Assembly: GCA_937983305.1 (NCBI GenBank)
Contig: CALKAJ010000215.1
Location: forward strand, 1 to 7,943
Reading direction: 5' to 3'
DNA from: an uncultured Ignavibacteriota bacterium
GTDB taxonomy: Bacteria; Bacteroidota; Ignavibacteria; Tepidaquicellales; Tepidaquicellaceae
DNA length: 7,943 nt
Shown piece by piece: positions 5,879 through 7,943 of this stretch. The notes below the pieces were generated by a model that saw only the letters and a list, made by a program, of their open reading frames with translations, made no database searches and was not told where the DNA came from. Positions within the stretch are counted from its first letter, which is position 1; every line of letters begins with the position of its first letter. The translations under genes and the position numbers were made by a program.

Positions 5879-5907
5879 GATTCCCAAGCTCCAGCTTGGG
5901 AATCCAG
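5879..5907 (+). repeat. B-type hairpin, copy 4
   Basis: Identical to copies 1 and 3, 10 nt after A copy 4. Confidence 0.88.
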
Positions 5908-5913
5908 TCTTTT

Positions 5914-5960
5914 CTCTTTACTATAAAAAAAAATCCGTGTCAATCCGTCAAATCTGCGTC
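5914..5960 (+). repeat. C element, copy 3 (partial, merges into tandem repeat)
   Basis: Begins CTCTTTACTATA plus an A run and ATCCGTG, like copies 1 and 2, then diverges to CAATCCGTCAAATCTGCGTC and passes directly into the 20-bp tandem array. Confidence 0.72.
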
Positions 5961-6040
5961 ATCTGTGTTCCAAAGCTCTTATCCGTGTTCCAAAGCTCTT
6001 ATCCGTGTTCCAAAGCTCTTATCTGTGTTCCAAAGCTCTT
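5961..6040 (+). repeat. Four tandem 20-bp copies just downstream of pyrG
   Basis: Four contiguous copies of ATCYGTGTTCCAAAGCTCTT (Y is T, C, C, T in order) with no spacer between them. The left half (ATCYGTG) is the motif of the C element. The right half (TTCCAAAGCTC) equals the half B hairpin in the metH linker (776-789). The array ends 10 nt before the pyrG stop codon. Confidence 0.93.
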
Positions 6041-6050
6041 CTTTACAAAC

Positions 6051-7670
6051 TTACCGACTCATCGCCGCCTTCACAAACTCTCTGAAAATCGGATGAGGCT
6101 CAATCAACCTCGACTTAAACTCCGGATGAAACTGCGACGCTATAAAAAACGGATGCACTTCCTTCGGAAGCTCAATAATCTCAACAAGAGAGCCGTCAGG
6201 TGACAAACCCGAAAATCTCATTTTATTAGTTTGCAAAATATTCCTGTACAAATTATTTACTTCATATCTGTGCCTGTGACGCTCATTAATAAATTCCTTT
6301 TTATAACATTCGTATGCCAACGTCTTCTTATCTATAATGCACGGATAAACTCCAAGCCTCATTGATGCACCTTTTAACTTTACAGACTTCTGATATTCCA
6401 TCAAATCTATCACATTATATTTCGTATCTTTAAATTCTTTCGAATTCGCATTTTTCAATCCGCATACATTCCTCGAGTACTCAATCACTGCACACTGCAG
6501 CCCGAGACAAATACCAAAAAACGGAATTTTATTTTCGCGTGCATATTTAATTGTTATAATTTTCCCTTCAATTCCTCGCTCGCCAAATCCGGGACATACA
6601 AGCAATCCTTTCAAACCTTTCATTACTTCTTTAATACTTGTAATACTTGCAGGGTTCTTCTCGAGTGCTTCTGAATCAATCCAATGCAGCTTAACCGCAG
6701 TTTGATTATATGCACCCGCGTGAATGAAAGATTCTGTTATACTTTTATAAGCATCCGGCACCTGATTATATTTTCCGCAAATTCCGATATTAACTTCAGA
6801 TTTCGGATTCCTGATTTTATTTACAACCTTTGTCCATTTGGAAATATTTGGTTTCGGAGCCTTTATGCATAACTTCTCAAGCACCACTTCATCAAATTTT
6901 TCTTTGTGAAGATTCAGCGGCACTTCGTAAATCGTTTTTGCATCAAGGGATTGCATTACTGCTTCAGGCTCTACATTGCAAAATGAAGAAATTTTCTTTT
7001 TCATCTCATCGGAAATTACATGCTCACTTCTGCAAAGCAATATATCCGGCTGAATTCCGATTTCAAGCATCGTCTTAACGGAATGCTGTGTGGGCTTGGT
7101 TTTCAGCTCTCCTGCCGCCGCAATATACGGAACCAATGTTAAATGTATGCTCAGTGAGTTATGCTTCCCGACTTCCTGCATCAATTGCCTCATCGCTTCA
7201 AGAAAGGGTAGCGACTCAATATCTCCGGCAGTTCCGCCAATTTCCGTAATTACTACATCGTATTCATTTTTCTTAGCAATGCTTGTCATCCGTCTTTTAA
7301 TCTCATCTGTTATATGAGGAATTACCTGTACAGTAGCCCCGAGATAGTCGCCTCGTCTCTCTTTTGTAATTACTTCAAAATATACCTGACCTGTAGTTGT
7401 GTTGTTCAACTTTGACATACGCTCATCCAGAAATCTTTCGTAATGTCCTAGGTCAAGGTCTGCTTCCGAGCCGTCATCCGTTACGAAAACTTCTCCGTGT
7501 TGAAATGGCGACATCGTACCCGGGTCAACGTTAATATAAGGGTCAAACTTTTGTATCGTTACTCTTAATCCTCTGGATTTTAAAAGCAAACCGAGAGACG
7601 CCGACGCAATCCCTTTGCCCAGTGAGCTTACAACACCACCTGTCAGAAATATGTATTTTGTTTGTTTCAA
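6051..7670 (-). CDS. pyrG: CTP synthase (glutamine-hydrolysing)
   Basis: Makes CTP from UTP, ATP and glutamine in the cytoplasm, the last step of pyrimidine nucleotide synthesis. The 539 residues are normal for the family. The N-terminal amidoligase domain (about 1-270) shows GGVVSSLGKG (11-20), DPYINVDPGTM, DLGHYERF with the Mg-binding Asp73, NNTTTGQVY and TEIGGTAGDIES with Glu143. The C-terminal class I glutaminase domain (about 290-535) shows PGFGERGIEGK, the nucleophile Cys388 in GICLGLQ, and His515/Glu517 in FHPEF. All key residues are present. The start is TTG at 7670-7668, supported by alignment of MKQTKYIFLTGG with the usual family N-terminus. It overlaps the kdsB stop as TTGA, suggesting coupled translation; no Shine-Dalgarno is seen. 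CTP is the co-substrate of the upstream enzyme KdsB. The stop TAA at 6051 is followed at once by the tandem-repeat block. Confidence 0.98.
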   Translation of the reverse strand: MKQTKYIFLTGGVVSSLGKGIASASLGLLLKSRGLRVTIQKFDPYINVDPGTMSPFQHGEVFVTDDGSEADLDLGHYERFLDERMSKLNNTTTGQVYFEVITKERRGDYLGATVQVIPHITDEIKRRMTSIAKKNEYDVVITEIGGTAGDIESLPFLEAMRQLMQEVGKHNSLSIHLTLVPYIAAAGELKTKPTQHSVKTMLEIGIQPDILLCRSEHVISDEMKKKISSFCNVEPEAVMQSLDAKTIYEVPLNLHKEKFDEVVLEKLCIKAPKPNISKWTKVVNKIRNPKSEVNIGICGKYNQVPDAYKSITESFIHAGAYNQTAVKLHWIDSEALEKNPASITSIKEVMKGLKGLLVCPGFGERGIEGKIITIKYARENKIPFFGICLGLQCAVIEYSRNVCGLKNANSKEFKDTKYNVIDLMEYQKSVKLKGASMRLGVYPCIIDKKTLAYECYKKEFINERHRHRYEVNNLYRNILQTNKMRFSGLSPDGSLVEIIELPKEVHPFFIASQFHPEFKSRLIEPHPIFREFVKAAMSR

Positions 7671-7943
7671 GCCGGATTTATATTATATTTATTAATAAAT
7701 TTTTTTAATTCAAATATGTCTTTCTTTGTGTCAACCGATACTGAGTCTTTTTTTGTAATTATAACTTTGATTTTTACTCCGTTCTCCAGAATCCTCAGCT
7801 GTTCAAGCTTTTCCGCTTTCTCAAGATTCGTATGACGCATATTGGGAAACTTCATTAAAAAATCTTTTCTGAAAACATATAAGCCGATATGTTTATAATA
7901 TGTTATCGTATCTTCTTCGTCGCGCTGATAGGGAATCGGACTT
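7667..7943 (-). CDS. kdsB: 3-deoxy-manno-octulosonate cytidylyltransferase (CMP-Kdo synthetase), C-terminal part
   Basis: Activates Kdo with CTP to give CMP-Kdo for LPS inner-core assembly; cytoplasmic. The frame is open to the right edge of the window, so the N-terminal part lies outside and only about 91 residues are present. An internal Met at 7855 is not the start: upstream codons read SPIPYQRD and YYKHIGLYVFRKDFL, both KdsB landmarks, before it. They are followed by LEKAEKLEQLRILENG and the VDTKKD ending region. The match to the KdsB C-terminus is clear, including the EQLR helix. The stop TGA at 7669-7667 overlaps the TTG start of pyrG by 4 nt. Finding this gene indicates a Gram-negative envelope with Kdo-containing lipid A. 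Confidence 0.95.
   Translation of the reverse strand, partial: SPIPYQRDEEDTITYYKHIGLYVFRKDFLMKFPNMRHTNLEKAEKLEQLRILENGVKIKVIITKKDSVSVDTKKDIFELKKFINKYNINPA

Larger units (their letters stand above)
5403..6050. repeat. Repeat-filled spacer between pyrG and gmd (no genes)
   Basis: These 648 bp carry no credible gene. The layout is a roughly 193-bp tandem unit starting at 5454, again at 5647, and partially at 5842. Each unit has an A hairpin, a 10-nt linker ending GTTCT or GCTCT, a B hairpin, and a C element beginning CTCTTTACTATA. The first unit has a second B copy and the second unit a second, degenerate A copy. The third runs into 20-bp tandem repeats. The plus strand is very rich in C and T. 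Open frames here translate as WIPACAGMT, LDSRVRGND and IPKLELGN, which are repeat translations. The gmd promoter must lie at the left end of this block or within it; I cannot identify it. Confidence 0.93.

Noticed and set aside
5454..6040. Possible CRISPR array
   Set aside because: The repeats are hairpins and direct tandems without unique spacers of constant length, the 20-bp copies are contiguous, and no cas gene is present.
5436..6203. Open frames with IPKLELGN, WIPACAGMT, LDSRVRGND motifs (5436-5735 minus; 5508-5777, 5787-6203 and 5896-6096 plus)
   Set aside because: They are translations of the A and B hairpins and the C element. The motifs repeat in several frames on both strands because the elements are palindromic, and there is no protein-like composition outside them.
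7667..7855. Stand-alone 62-aa small protein starting at the Met at 7855
   Set aside because: The frame continues upstream to the window edge with clear KdsB motifs (SPIPYQRD, YYKHIG), so this is the tail of kdsB.

Overview
This window looks like one end of a metagenomic or draft-genome contig from an AT-rich Gram-negative bacterium. Lipid A-Kdo (KdsB) and GDP-deoxyhexose (Gmd) genes point to an LPS-type outer membrane. The absence of clear Shine-Dalgarno sequences and the 'VCPGFGERG' loop in PyrG (close to the 'VAPGFG' form I associate with Bacteroidota) suggest the Bacteroidota/Chlorobi/Ignavibacteria group. That placement is an inference from motifs. The first 47 bases are not biological: they are an Illumina index primer/adapter, and the leftmost gene runs into it.

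All five genes are on the minus strand, so they are transcribed from right to left. At 7943-7667 is the C-terminal part of kdsB (CMP-Kdo synthetase). It overlaps by 4 nt (TTGA) with pyrG (CTP synthase, 7670-6051, TTG start). The pairing is logical, because PyrG makes the CTP that KdsB uses to activate Kdo. Next come about 650 bp without a gene (5403-6050), packed with repeats: REP-like hairpins of two related types, a roughly 193-bp tandem unit, and four perfect-length 20-bp tandem copies. Then gmd (GDP-mannose 4,6-dehydratase, 5402-4311) overlaps by one base (TAATG) with a P-type cation ATPase of the CtpE-like group (4311-2062 as read).

The ATPase frame is broken near 2160. The open frame ends in a nonsense-looking tail. 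A -1 shift restores about 70 codons carrying two further membrane segments, ending at 1946, which gives the normal ten-helix layout.

A second repeat-rich spacer (1726-1945) holds a 9-bp tandem repeat, an inverted copy of the dispersed element seen near gmd, and a pair of CCCG-loop-GGG palindromes. The last gene (1725 to the contig end) is the cap + cobalamin-binding + activation half of methionine synthase (MetH). The homocysteine and folate modules are absent upstream, and its true C-terminus is cut off by the adapter. Its linker contains an in-frame insertion of the same hairpin repeats found in the gmd/pyrG spacer, plus a C8 tract and a G-quadruplex-type motif.

The metabolic genes are ordinary. 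What stands out is a family of short hairpin repeats that share ends, show compensatory stem changes, and occupy both intergenic DNA and a protein-coding linker. I see no gene in the window that could mobilise them, and no new enzymatic or defence system.
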